Assembly (NCBI RefSeq): GCF_019931195.1
Contig: NZ_JAIOUO010000002.1
Coordinates: 496,001 to 560,000 of the forward strand
Reading direction: 5' to 3'
Source: Marinobacter sp. F4216
GTDB lineage: Bacteria; Pseudomonadota; Gammaproteobacteria; Pseudomonadales; Oleiphilaceae
DNA: 64,000 nt
Shown: positions 40,459-48,894 of the stretch, piece after piece
How positions within the stretch are numbered: position 1 is the first letter of the stretch
How the letters are laid out: each line of letters begins with the position of its first letter
Translations under genes and position numbers: made by a program
The notes under the pieces: generated by a model
Told to the model about the DNA's origin: nothing
Seen by the model: only the letters and a program-made list of their open reading frames with translations
Database searches by the model: none

Positions 40459-41988
40459 TCAGGCGAGCTGCTGGGTGGTTGCTGACTTATCCGATCCGCC
40501 GGATGTGTTGTCGAGAAACGCCTGCAATGCTCTGGCGCCCTCGTCGTCGAGATACAGTCCCTGTTTTGTCCGGCGCCATAGAATATCTTCGGCATCAACG
40601 GCCCATTCTTCTGCCCGCAGGTAGTCCACCTCTTTTTCGTACAGGGTGCCTCCGAAATGCTGCCCCAGGTCACCGACGGACTTCGCGTCTTGCAGCAGCT
40701 GGTAAGCACAGGTCCCGTAGGTGCGAACATATCGGCTGATAATGGCATCGGGCAGCCACGGGAAATCATGTTGCATGCGAGCCGCCAGATTGTCCTGGGT
40801 ATCGAAATCGCCACCGGGCAGTTCCGCTGTTTTGGTCCAGGTTCCACCCGCGTTCGGGAAGAACTTGCACAGGGTGTTTGTGGCGGATTCCGCCAGTTTG
40901 CGATAGGTGGTGATCTTGCCGCCAAAGATCGAGAGCAGGGGAGCCTTGCCCGGCTCGGCATTGACCTCGAACGAATAATCCCGCGACGCTTTCTGGGCGT
41001 TTTCCTCTTCCCCATCCATTAACGGGCGAACGCCGGAGTAGGACCAGACCACGTCCTTGTCGTTCAGTTGCTGCTTGAAATGGTCGTTTACGATGTTCAG
41101 CAGGTACTCGGTCTCTTCGGGGGAGATCGTCGCCTTCTTTGGATCCCCCTGATACTCCACATCGGTGGTACCAACGAGGGAGAACTGGTCTTCGTAAGGA
41201 ATGACGAAAACGATGCGCTGGTCTTCATTCTGCAGGATATAGGCCTCGGTTCCCTTGTTGAGCCGGGGAACCACAATGTGGCTGCCTTTCACCATGCGAA
41301 TCATTTTGGGGGCGGGCATTTCCAGGGCCTCGCCGAACAGCTTGCTTACCCATGGGCCAGACGCGTTGACGATGGCTTTGCTTTTGACCACCCGCTCGGA
41401 GCCGTCCAGCTCATCCCGTAGGGTCACCGTCCACTCATCGGTTCCCCGGTCCGCTTTTACGCACTTGGTTCGGGTGAGGATTGTGGCGCCACGCTGCTGG
41501 GCTTTCTTGGCGGTTAATACCACTAGCCGCGCGTCATCCACCCAGCCATCGGAATATTCAAATCCTTTGGTCAGTTCCGGTTTCAGCGGATCGGATGAGT
41601 CGAATCGAATGGAGCGGGAGCCGGGGAGCAGTTCCCGTTTGGCAAGATGGTCGTACAGGAACAAGCCGGTACGGATCATCCAGGCTGGCCGCAGGTGAGG
41701 GCGATGGGGCAGCCGAAAGCGCATGGGCCACATAATATGGGGCGAATTGCGCAGCAGGGATTCCCGCTCGGCCAGTGCTTCGCGAACCAGTCGGAATTCG
41801 TAATGCTCCAGATAACGCAGCCCGCCGTGGATCAGTTTGCTGCTGCTGGACGATGTGGCCGAGGCGAGGTCGTTCATTTCACACAGCAATACCTTCAGGC
41901 CGCGTCCGGCGGCATCCATGGCGATGCCGGTGCCGTTGACGCCACCACCCACTACAACCACATCGTACTGGTCCTTCGCTTGGTCCAT
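40459..41988 (-). CDS. glpD: Aerobic glycerol-3-phosphate dehydrogenase
   Basis: GlpD is a membrane-associated FAD enzyme that oxidises glycerol-3-phosphate to DHAP and passes electrons to ubiquinone. The 509-residue protein starts with the FAD site YDVVVVGGGVNGTGIAMDAAGRG (residues about 8-30), then SSSSSKLIHGGLRYLEHYEF and LIPYEDQFSLVGTTDVEY-like stretches near 275. It probably handles the product of glycerol taken up by the ABC system encoded 4.7 kb to the right. A candidate GlpR site lies upstream. Confidence 0.97.
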   Translation of the reverse strand: MDQAKDQYDVVVVGGGVNGTGIAMDAAGRGLKVLLCEMNDLASATSSSSSKLIHGGLRYLEHYEFRLVREALAERESLLRNSPHIMWPMRFRLPHRPHLRPAWMIRTGLFLYDHLAKRELLPGSRSIRFDSSDPLKPELTKGFEYSDGWVDDARLVVLTAKKAQQRGATILTRTKCVKADRGTDEWTVTLRDELDGSERVVKSKAIVNASGPWVSKLFGEALEMPAPKMIRMVKGSHIVVPRLNKGTEAYILQNEDQRIVFVIPYEDQFSLVGTTDVEYQGDPKKATISPEETEYLLNIVNDHFKQQLNDKDVVWSYSGVRPLMDGEEENAQKASRDYSFEVNAEPGKAPLLSIFGGKITTYRKLAESATNTLCKFFPNAGGTWTKTAELPGGDFDTQDNLAARMQHDFPWLPDAIISRYVRTYGTCAYQLLQDAKSVGDLGQHFGGTLYEKEVDYLRAEEWAVDAEDILWRRTKQGLYLDDEGARALQAFLDNTSGGSDKSATTQQLA

Positions 41989-42078
41989 TGCGAGTCATCT
42001 CCTGACTGAAATCGAAAAAATTGTCCCTGAGTGAGTGCTTTTTGAGCGATGAGAAATATTATGCGAAACAAAGGAAAG

Positions 42079-42099
42079 TTCGTAAAGGAACCAAACGAA
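42079..42099. promoter_or_regulatory. Candidate GlpR site upstream of glpD
   Basis: TTCGT (42079-42083) and ACGAA (42095-42099) flank an 11-base spacer about 100 bases before the glpD start. The same half-sites recur upstream of glpR. It is a pattern match by eye. Confidence 0.4.
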
Positions 42100-42149
42100 T
42101 AAAATCGAAGATATAAGGGTGAGTCACTACCTGTTAACGAAAACGCGAT

Positions 42150-42908
42150 TCAGACGATATGCAGATCGACGTTGTTTTCGCTGAGCAGGCGTTTTATGGG
42201 GGCGGGTGGTTGCTGGTCGGTAAAGACGTGATGAGCCTGGGTGATGCTGCCAAGGCGTACCATGGCATTACGGCCAAACTTGGTATGGTCAGCCGCGAGC
42301 AAGACCTGCGCAGAGTTTGCGATGATGGACTGAGCGACGCGCACTTCCCGGTAGTCAAAATCCAGCAGCGAGCCGTCCTCGTGGATGCCGCTGATACCGA
42401 TAATGCCGAAATCCATCTTGAACTGATTGATGAAGTCCCGGGTGGCTTCGCCCACAATCCCTCCATCCCGGTGCCGGACTTCACCACCGGCAATGATGAC
42501 GTGAAAGTCTTCCTTTGCGGACAGGATGGAGGCAACGTGCAAGTTGTTGGTCACAACCTGCAGGTTTCTTTTCCCCAGAAGGGCCCTAGCGATGGTTTCG
42601 GTGGTGGTGCCGATGTTAATAAACATGGAGGAACCATCCGGGATCATCTCAACCAGTGCCTGGGCAATGCGTTCCTTGGCCTCCAGATCCATGATCTTCC
42701 GGGCCTGGTAGGCCGTGTTCACCGTACTGGAGTCAATGCCTGCGCCCCCGTGGTGCCGACGCACCTTCTTTTCCTGGGCGAGGTCGTTGAGGTCCCTGCG
42801 GATGGTTTGTGGCGTGACCTTGAATCGCTCAACCAGCTCATCCGTGGTGGCAAAACCGGTTTCCTGAATGAGCTCCAGAATCAGATCCTTGCGACGCGCC
42901 TGTGCCAT
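42150..42908 (-). CDS. glpR: GlpR, DeoR-family repressor of glycerol-3-phosphate genes
   Basis: This 252-residue DeoR-family regulator has an N-terminal HTH (RKDLILELIQETGFATTDELVERFKVTPQTIRRDLNDL, residues about 6-43) and a C-terminal sugar-phosphate-sensing domain (FINIGTTTETIARALLGKRN near 95 and DFGIIGISGIHEDGSLLDFDYREV near 165). In E. coli and Pseudomonas GlpR binds glycerol-3-phosphate. It lies 161 bases upstream of glpD on the same strand. Confidence 0.93.
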   Translation of the reverse strand: MAQARRKDLILELIQETGFATTDELVERFKVTPQTIRRDLNDLAQEKKVRRHHGGAGIDSSTVNTAYQARKIMDLEAKERIAQALVEMIPDGSSMFINIGTTTETIARALLGKRNLQVVTNNLHVASILSAKEDFHVIIAGGEVRHRDGGIVGEATRDFINQFKMDFGIIGISGIHEDGSLLDFDYREVRVAQSIIANSAQVLLAADHTKFGRNAMVRLGSITQAHHVFTDQQPPAPIKRLLSENNVDLHIV

Positions 42909-42927
42909 TCAATAGGCCTCTTTTTTT

Positions 42928-42973
42928 GTTCGTATTGTTCGTAAACGAATGATGTAAAGATTAAAACGAACAT
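42928..42973. promoter_or_regulatory. Candidate GlpR autoregulatory operator cluster
   Basis: Upstream of glpR the sequence TTCGT-AA-ACGAA (42938-42949) has perfect arms, flanked by a TGTTCGT half-site (near 42928) and ACGAACAT (42966-42973). The E. coli GlpR operator is of the type TGTTCG...CGAACA, so autoregulation is plausible. Confidence 0.5.
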
Positions 42974-43195
42974 CAGTGTACCGTTTTTCAGGGGGTTATG
43001 CAGCGGTGGGGCGCGTGAATTGTACCGCCGTCATCGACCTCGAGCGCCATGGCAATTTCTCCGGGGCAGGCCGTTTTGCAGGACCCAAATGGGGCGTGCT
43101 ACGGTGAGCAGTATAACCGTATCCGGCGCTTGCCCTGAGCGGAATGGCCCTGAGGTGAGGCCGCCTCGACCGGCAGCACTCGTGGATCACCAGCG

Positions 43196-44134
43196 ATGAC
43201 ACAAGCCATTGTCACACCACTGACCCAGGCGCTTGAAGAAGGCAAGCTGAACCGTGGCGAGCTGAAATCCCTGATGCAGCGTTCGGACGGCCCCGCCCTT
43301 TGTAAATTGGCGCTGTGGATGCTGGTGCTGGCCGGAACCACGACACTGATCACGCTTGCATGGATCAGCTGGCTGATCTGGCCGGCCATGTTCCTGCATG
43401 GGATTGTGTTGGTCCATCATTTTTCGCTTCAGCATGAATGCGTGCATTACACCGTTTTCCGCACCCGCAAACTGAACAACATCGTCGGGCAGATCTGCGG
43501 ACTGATTATCCTGCTGCCGCACCGCTTCTTTCGGTATGAGCATTGTGACCACCATACCTATACGCAGCTGACCGGCCAGGACCCTGAGCTGATCCCCTTG
43601 CCGAAAACCTTCGGTGAATACCTGCTTTACCTGTCTGCGATCCCTTACTGGACGGCCAAGTTCACCGAGGTTGCCCGTCACGCGATGGGGCGGCTGTCGG
43701 ACACCGAAAAACGCTTCATTCCGAAGGCGGAGCATGCTGCCGTATACCGGGACGCGCGAATAATGCTGGGGATATATGTGTTGATCTTTTCGGGCATGGC
43801 GGTCACAGGCTGGTGGGGGCTGATCTGGTACTGGATCATTCCGCTCTTCCTTGGCGAACCGGTGATGCGTTTTATCCGGATGACGGAACATGTAGGTCGC
43901 CCGACCGTGGCGCAGATGAGCGAAAACACCCGCACGAACCTGATTTCCGCCCCGTGGCGGTTTCTGTGCTGGAACATGAACTACCATGCGGAGCATCACT
44001 ATGTCCCGCTGGTTCCGTATCACGCCCTGCCGCGCCTGCATGAAAAGCTGCGCGACCATATTTACGTCGAGCCGCGCGGCTATTTCGGTGCGCATAGGGA
44101 GATCCTGCGGCAAATCAGGGAGGCACGGGCATGA
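43196..44134 (+). CDS. Fatty acid desaturase-fold oxygenase, MocD-like
   Basis: This 312-residue membrane protein has the three His boxes of the di-iron desaturase/hydroxylase family: HHFSLQHECVH (about residues 75-85), HCDHHTYTQ (about 115-123) and MNYHAEHHYVP (about 262-272). Four membrane segments lie between them. It overlaps by 4 bases with a Rieske ferredoxin gene, the pair known in rhizobial rhizopine catabolism as mocD and mocE and in several marine alphaproteobacteria. The substrate is unknown: desaturation, hydroxylation or N-/O-dealkylation are all possible. The start is an ATG after CAGCG without a strong ribosome site. Confidence 0.82.
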   Translation: MTQAIVTPLTQALEEGKLNRGELKSLMQRSDGPALCKLALWMLVLAGTTTLITLAWISWLIWPAMFLHGIVLVHHFSLQHECVHYTVFRTRKLNNIVGQICGLIILLPHRFFRYEHCDHHTYTQLTGQDPELIPLPKTFGEYLLYLSAIPYWTAKFTEVARHAMGRLSDTEKRFIPKAEHAAVYRDARIMLGIYVLIFSGMAVTGWWGLIWYWIIPLFLGEPVMRFIRMTEHVGRPTVAQMSENTRTNLISAPWRFLCWNMNYHAEHHYVPLVPYHALPRLHEKLRDHIYVEPRGYFGAHREILRQIREARA

Positions 44135-44445
44135 GCGAGAAGCCATGGCGAGACGTCATAGCAGTGGATGATCTTGAAAAGGACTGGGTCACTCGCGTCG
44201 AGGTCGGGCGGACGACCATAGCCGTTTACGATACGCCTACCGGAATCTATGCCTCGCTCGCGCTGTGCAGTCATGCGGGTGCCGACCTGTGCGATGGGTA
44301 TTTCGACAATCATGTCATCGAATGCCCCCTGCATCAGGGGGCCTTTGACGTTCGTGACGGTAAGCCCATCGCCGCGCCCGCAACGCGGGCGATAAGGGGG
44401 CTGGAGGTGAGGGTGCGGTATGGGAAGGTGCAGGTGCGGATCTGA
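44131..44445 (+). CDS. MocE-type Rieske [2Fe-2S] ferredoxin
   Basis: This 104-residue Rieske ferredoxin has CSHAGADLCDG (Cys and His near 46-48) and CPLHQGAFD (Cys near 65, His near 68), the full set of cluster ligands. It has no signal or membrane segment, so it is a soluble electron carrier. The ATG lies in the end of the desaturase-fold gene (4-base overlap), so it most likely feeds that oxygenase. No cognate ferredoxin reductase is encoded beside it. Confidence 0.88.
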   Translation: MSEKPWRDVIAVDDLEKDWVTRVEVGRTTIAVYDTPTGIYASLALCSHAGADLCDGYFDNHVIECPLHQGAFDVRDGKPIAAPATRAIRGLEVRVRYGKVQVRI

Positions 44446-44503
44446 AGCGGTTCGGGTGGCGCCTTCCCACAAGTAAGGGCTCCAAATCCCTGGTCGTTTT
44501 CGA

Positions 44504-46366
44504 CTAACGAACCCCAAGCTCCCGCAAACGCTTGTAAACTGTATTACGGCTAATGCTGAGTGCCCGGGCGGTATGGGAGATATTGCCCATGCACTCGCGA
44601 TACGCGTCGAGGGTTTGGGAAAGACCGTCGGACAGGGTCTGGTGAGTCGCACGGTTACCCGATGACTCTACGGCGTTGTTTGAGGTTGACTCAGGAGCGG
44701 ACAGGAAGTCTTCTGGCAGGTGCCAGAGCTGGACGGGGTCTCCGTCTGCGATGGCTACCGCTACCTTAATCACGTTCTCAAGTTGTCGGATATTGCCCGG
44801 CCAGGGGTGCTGGGTCAGGGTTGCCAGAACCGAATCGCTTAATGCCTCTGGCTGTCCGTCATCCCGGTGCTGGCGGTAGATCTGCTGAAACAGTTCCTGC
44901 TTGTCCGAGCGTTTTCTCAGTGGCGGCAGCTCCACGCTCAGGCCATTGATCCGGTAATACAGGTCGCTGCGGAACTGGCCCGAATCTATGTGGGACTGCA
45001 AGGAGCGGTTGGTGGCGGTAATCAGCAGGATGTCGACGGGTACGCTGTCTGTCGAACCTACGGGGATTACCTCCCGCTCCTGCAGGACTCTGAGTAACCG
45101 AGACTGCGCCGCCATCGGCATTTCGCCAATTTCATCGAGAAACAGAATGCCTCTGTGGGCTTTGCGGATGAATCCGATGGCACCCTTGGCGCGGGCACCG
45201 GTGAAGGCACCTGGCTGATAGCCGAAGAGTTCGGATTCGACCAGTTCGGATGGAATGGCCGCGCAGTTGACGGACACCAGTGGTTGATCACGGCGGTCAC
45301 TGGCGTTGTGCAGTGCCTTGACCAGAACCTCCTTGCCAACACCGGTTTCGCCGGTGATGACCAGTGGCACCCCGCGTTTAAGCACCTTGGAGGCAAGGTC
45401 GGCGCAGCGACGAACGGTCGCGTCGCCAAACTCAAGCTCCGAAAGGTTCGGGCCTGAGGGCTCTTCAATTTCGGTTTCCCGGGCAAGCTGGCGAACCGGG
45501 CGCTCTGGTGCTGGTTGTTCCGGATGCGTTATCCGCGCACTGAGGCGCACTTTGTTGCGGGTAACGAGCTGCATGGGCGCTCGATTCGACTGCTGGAGAA
45601 TACGCCTCCCAGACCCGGAGAACAGCTCATCCAGAGCGTGGTTCACAGGATTGCTGCAGAGCAGCTGACTCGCACGCTGATTGCACGCGATAACGGTTCC
45701 GTTGACCTCGCAGGCGATAATCCCGGACCAGGGGCTGTCAAAGTTGTCGGCGTTGGTGTTGAGTGTGATCAGGCAGTGGCTACCTTCAAAACGCCTGCTG
45801 ATAAGCCGGTTTTCAATGGACTGGGACAGTAAGCGAACCATGCCCAGGGTATGGGCCTGTGGCAGGTAGGCATCAGTAAACACACTCAGAACACCTGCCA
45901 GTTCGTTGCCCGCATCGTAGATGGGCGCGGCGGAACCGATCAGGTTCCTGTGCAGTTTCAGGAAGTGGTCGTTGCGCTGTATTTGAATCGCTGCGCCCGT
46001 GGCGACGGCGGTGCCGATGGCGTTGGTTCCACAGGTTTGCTCCCGCCAGTTGGCGCCTTTCTGGAACCAGGGTTTCAGGTTGCGGTCGGTAATGCTTCCA
46101 TCCCCCCAGCTTTGCAGGACCGTTGCCTGAGCGTCTGCCAGCAAGATCAGGCAGCGGCTGTTGGAGAGCACGTTACGGTAGTAGGGCATGACCTCGGTGT
46201 CGGTCACAGAGATTAATTCAGAATGCTCTGAATTTTCTCGGATGCCGGCGGCTGGCCTGCTGCCCGTGGGTGACGGCCGTTGATCGTGTTTCAGGCCCCA
46301 GGCTGTGCATCGATTCCATGATTCCCGTATCGCCTGGCGTTCGTTGGAGCAGTCGTTGTTCCCCAT
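44504..46366 (-). CDS. Sigma-54-dependent activator, AcoR type (GAF-AAA+-Fis)
   Basis: This 620-residue enhancer-binding protein has an N-terminal GAF-type sensor region (about residues 60-200), a PAS-like stretch (about 215-265), an AAA+ domain with Walker A GETGVGKE (near 340), GAFTGA sigma-54 contact (near 387) and Walker B GILFLDEIGEMP (near 405), and a C-terminal Fis-type HTH (ISHTARALSISRNTVYKRLREL). AcoR-type proteins answer to acetoin or alcohols; here the likely target is the divergent glycerol ABC operon, whose promoter carries a -24/-12 element. The ligand is unknown. All parts needed for activation are intact. Confidence 0.92.
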   Translation of the reverse strand: MGNNDCSNERQAIRESWNRCTAWGLKHDQRPSPTGSRPAAGIRENSEHSELISVTDTEVMPYYRNVLSNSRCLILLADAQATVLQSWGDGSITDRNLKPWFQKGANWREQTCGTNAIGTAVATGAAIQIQRNDHFLKLHRNLIGSAAPIYDAGNELAGVLSVFTDAYLPQAHTLGMVRLLSQSIENRLISRRFEGSHCLITLNTNADNFDSPWSGIIACEVNGTVIACNQRASQLLCSNPVNHALDELFSGSGRRILQQSNRAPMQLVTRNKVRLSARITHPEQPAPERPVRQLARETEIEEPSGPNLSELEFGDATVRRCADLASKVLKRGVPLVITGETGVGKEVLVKALHNASDRRDQPLVSVNCAAIPSELVESELFGYQPGAFTGARAKGAIGFIRKAHRGILFLDEIGEMPMAAQSRLLRVLQEREVIPVGSTDSVPVDILLITATNRSLQSHIDSGQFRSDLYYRINGLSVELPPLRKRSDKQELFQQIYRQHRDDGQPEALSDSVLATLTQHPWPGNIRQLENVIKVAVAIADGDPVQLWHLPEDFLSAPESTSNNAVESSGNRATHQTLSDGLSQTLDAYRECMGNISHTARALSISRNTVYKRLRELGVR

Positions 46367-46414
46367 GGACTGTACCTTCGGGTTGGTTGTTGTTATTGCC
46401 CGTTGTCAGATCCG

Positions 46415-46477
46415 TGTTCAATCAAGACACCGGAACTGTTCAATCCGTTGTTCAGGCACTGTTCAATGCTGTGTTCA
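46415..46477 (+). promoter_or_regulatory. Array of five TGTTCA repeats, candidate activator-binding region
   Basis: TGTTCA starts at 46415, 46437, 46449, 46460 and 46472, so spacing is 22, 12, 11 and 12 bases, close to one or two helical turns. The array is 120-180 bases upstream of the -24 element, the usual distance for an enhancer site, and 50-110 bases upstream of the regulator's own start. Binding by the AcoR-type protein is inferred. Confidence 0.6.
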
Positions 46478-46597
46478 GTCTAGACAAGGTTTGCGGAAAC
46501 GAAAGTTTTGGGGCTCGGACTCGCGGGTCTTTCATGCCTGAAAAAACGACAGCTAAACAGAGGGTTGGGTGATTGGAGGATCGGAGTCAGCCTGAAC

Positions 46598-46612
46598 TGG
46601 TACGGGGCTTGC
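46598..46612 (+). promoter_or_regulatory. Sigma-54 (-24/-12) promoter of the glycerol ABC operon
   Basis: TGGTACGGGGCTTGC has GG and GC 12 bases apart and matches the sigma-54 pattern TGGYACG-N4-TTGC at all key positions. It lies about 90 bases upstream of the first ABC gene and 230 bases from the divergent sigma-54 activator gene. Confidence 0.85.
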
Positions 46613-46702
46613 GTTGTCGAGTGCACACCGTGATCGGCGATCAGGGAAGTAAGTGGGTCGCAACGGCGGGATCTGATGACAAAAGAATAACAAGGAAAGC
46701 CT

Positions 46703-47794
46703 ATGTCCCTAACACTGGAGAACATCTCCCGTGTCGTTGATGGCGTGGACTACATTCAAAACGCCAACCTGACCTTTGAGGCAGGCTCGTTCAACGTCCT
46801 GCTTGGCCGCACCCTGGCGGGAAAAACCTCGCTGATGCGCCTGATGGCCGGGCTGGACAAGCCGACCACGGGCAGACTCCTGTACCGGGGCGAGGATGTG
46901 ACCGGGCAATCGGTCCAGAAGCGCAACATCTCCATGATCTACCAGCAGTTCATCAATTATCCCAATCTGACGGTTTACGAGAACATCGCCTCTCCATTGA
47001 GACTGGCCAGGATGTCCGACAGTGAGATCGACCGGCGGGTGAAGGAAACCGCGGCCATGCTGCACATTGAAGCGCTGCTCAAGCGCCATCCACTGGAGCT
47101 GTCCGGCGGCCAACAGCAGCGCACCGCCATGGCCAGGGCACTGGTCAAAGACGCCACCCTGATTCTGTTTGATGAGCCGCTGGTCAATCTGGATTACAAG
47201 CTTCGGGAAGAGCTTCGGGCCGAGCTCCGTGGCCTGTTCCGGGAACGTCAGTGCATTGCGGTGTACGCCACCACCGAGCCCAACGAAGCGCTGGCACTGG
47301 GCGGAACCACGACCCTGTTGCACGAAGGGAAGGTGGTACAGACCGGGCCGGTCATGGACGTGTATCGGGCGCCCGTCAGCACCCTGGCAGCCCAGCTCTT
47401 CAGCGAACCGCCCATGAACCTGATTCGGGGCCGGGTGACCGAAACCGAGGTTACCTTTGACGAGTATTCCCATCACGCGCTGAATCAGGAGTTGGCGGCG
47501 TTGAAGCCCGGCGAATACTGGTTTGGCATTCGGCCTAGCCACATTGGCCTGGTCCCTGCCAATGACGACGATCTGGAGATGTCCATGGAGGTGGCGCTCA
47601 GCGAGATCAGCGGCTCCGAGACGTTCATGCATGTGCAGAACCGTTACTTCGAAATGGTGCTTCAACTGATGGGGGTGCACCAGTATCACACCGGAGCCCC
47701 GGTGAAAGTCTATCTGCCCATCAACAAGTTATTCGTGTTCGACAGCCATGAGCAGTTGGTACTGACTCCGGCACAATCGACAGGAGGTGGCTGA
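46703..47794 (+). CDS. glpS: Glycerol-type ABC importer ATPase subunit 1, degenerate in one half-site
   Basis: This 363-residue sugar-type (MalK-like) ATPase has an atypical Walker A, GRTLAGKTS (about residues 34-42), a canonical signature LSGGQQQRTAMARAL, Walker B LILFDEPLVNLD and, where the H-loop should read THD, the segment YATTEP. So its own H-loop His is missing. A C-terminal TOBE-like domain follows after residue 230. It is first of six genes in the glpSTPQUV order of rhizobial glycerol importers; symbols follow that order. It overlaps the next gene by 1 base. Confidence 0.85.
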   Translation: MSLTLENISRVVDGVDYIQNANLTFEAGSFNVLLGRTLAGKTSLMRLMAGLDKPTTGRLLYRGEDVTGQSVQKRNISMIYQQFINYPNLTVYENIASPLRLARMSDSEIDRRVKETAAMLHIEALLKRHPLELSGGQQQRTAMARALVKDATLILFDEPLVNLDYKLREELRAELRGLFRERQCIAVYATTEPNEALALGGTTTLLHEGKVVQTGPVMDVYRAPVSTLAAQLFSEPPMNLIRGRVTETEVTFDEYSHHALNQELAALKPGEYWFGIRPSHIGLVPANDDDLEMSMEVALSEISGSETFMHVQNRYFEMVLQLMGVHQYHTGAPVKVYLPINKLFVFDSHEQLVLTPAQSTGGG

Positions 47795-48894
47795 TGGCTG
47801 AGATACAACTGAAGTCACTGGCACACAGTTATAGCTCCACACCTTCAGATCCCGCGGACTATGCCATCCGGCAGCTGGACCATGTCTGGGAACGGGGTGG
47901 GGCATACGCACTGCTCGGTCCCTCCGGCTGTGGCAAGAGCACCATGCTCAATATCATCTCCGGGTTGGTTCAGCCGTCGGAGGGTGAGGTGTTGTTCGAC
48001 GGGCGGCGGGTGAATGAGATGTCTCCCCGGGAGCGCAATATTGCCCAGGTGTTCCAGTTCCCGGTCGTTTACGACTCCATGACCGTGTACGACAACCTGG
48101 CGTTTCCCCTCAAGAACAACAAAATGGCTGGCTCCAGGATCAAGGCCCGGGTGCATGAGATTGCCGAGGTCCTGGAGATTGAGGACAAGCTCTATCGGAA
48201 AGCCAAGAACCTGACGGCGGATGAAAAACAGAAGGTCTCCATGGGCCGTGGTCTGGTGCGCGAGGATGTCTCTGCCATCCTGTTCGATGAACCGCTCACG
48301 GTCATTGATCCGCAGCTCAAATGGCGTTTGCGGCGCAAGCTCAAGCAGATTCACGAGCAGTTCGACATCACCATGGTGTACGTCACCCACGATCAGCTGG
48401 AAGCTTCCACCTTCGCGGACAAGATTGCAGTGATGTACGACGGCCAGATTGTTCAGTTCGGCACGCCCACGGAACTGTTCGAGCAACCCAATCACACGTT
48501 CGTCGGGTTCTTTATCGGCAGTCCCGGCATGAACCTGATCGAGGTAAAGCGGTGTGCCGAAGGGGTGTGCTTCGGAACGACCGTCATCCCCCTTGAGCCC
48601 TGGCAAATCGATCGGTTGGAGCTGATGAAATCCGCCAACGTCAAAGTCGGTATCCGGCCGGAATTTGTCGAGCTGGCCCGGCAGCCGTCGGACGACGCCT
48701 TCGAGTCCGAGGTGCTGGACGTGGAGGATCTGGGCACCTACAAGATCGTGACGGTTCAGTTGGGAGATGAGCGGCTCAAGGTCCGGCAAAGCGAAGAATT
48801 CGAAGTTCGTGTTGGCGGGCAGATCTACGTCTCGTTTCCCCGCCAGTGGCTGAAGCTGTACGTGGATGAATTTCTGGTACAGGAGCATCAGTGA
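47794..48894 (+). CDS. glpT: Glycerol-type ABC importer ATPase subunit 2, degenerate signature
   Basis: This 366-residue MalK-like ATPase has canonical Walker A GPSGCGKST (about residues 44-52), Walker B AILFDEPLTVID and H-loop YVTHDQLEA, but its signature is LTADEKQKVSMGRGL instead of LSGGQ. It thus complements glpS: the Walker A of this protein with the signature of glpS would form the one full ATP site. A C-terminal TOBE-like domain follows. The TGATG junctions on both sides show tight coupling. It is not the antiporter called GlpT in E. coli. Confidence 0.85.
   Translation: MAEIQLKSLAHSYSSTPSDPADYAIRQLDHVWERGGAYALLGPSGCGKSTMLNIISGLVQPSEGEVLFDGRRVNEMSPRERNIAQVFQFPVVYDSMTVYDNLAFPLKNNKMAGSRIKARVHEIAEVLEIEDKLYRKAKNLTADEKQKVSMGRGLVREDVSAILFDEPLTVIDPQLKWRLRRKLKQIHEQFDITMVYVTHDQLEASTFADKIAVMYDGQIVQFGTPTELFEQPNHTFVGFFIGSPGMNLIEVKRCAEGVCFGTTVIPLEPWQIDRLELMKSANVKVGIRPEFVELARQPSDDAFESEVLDVEDLGTYKIVTVQLGDERLKVRQSEEFEVRVGGQIYVSFPRQWLKLYVDEFLVQEHQ

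Larger units (their letters stand above)
46367..46702. other. Divergent regulatory region between AcoR-type gene and glycerol ABC operon
   Basis: About 335 bases without a gene hold five TGTTCA repeats (46415-46477) and a sigma-54 promoter (46598-46612), listed separately. A palindrome GTCTAGAC lies at 46478-46485. Confidence 0.7.

Noticed and set aside
43196..44134. Ordinary acyl-lipid desaturase
   Set aside because: Coupling to a MocE-type Rieske ferredoxin points to a separate oxygenase subgroup, though the His boxes are shared.
46415..46477. TGTTCA array as a CRISPR array
   Set aside because: Repeats are only 6 bases with 5-16-base gaps and no cas genes are nearby. The layout fits an activator-binding region.
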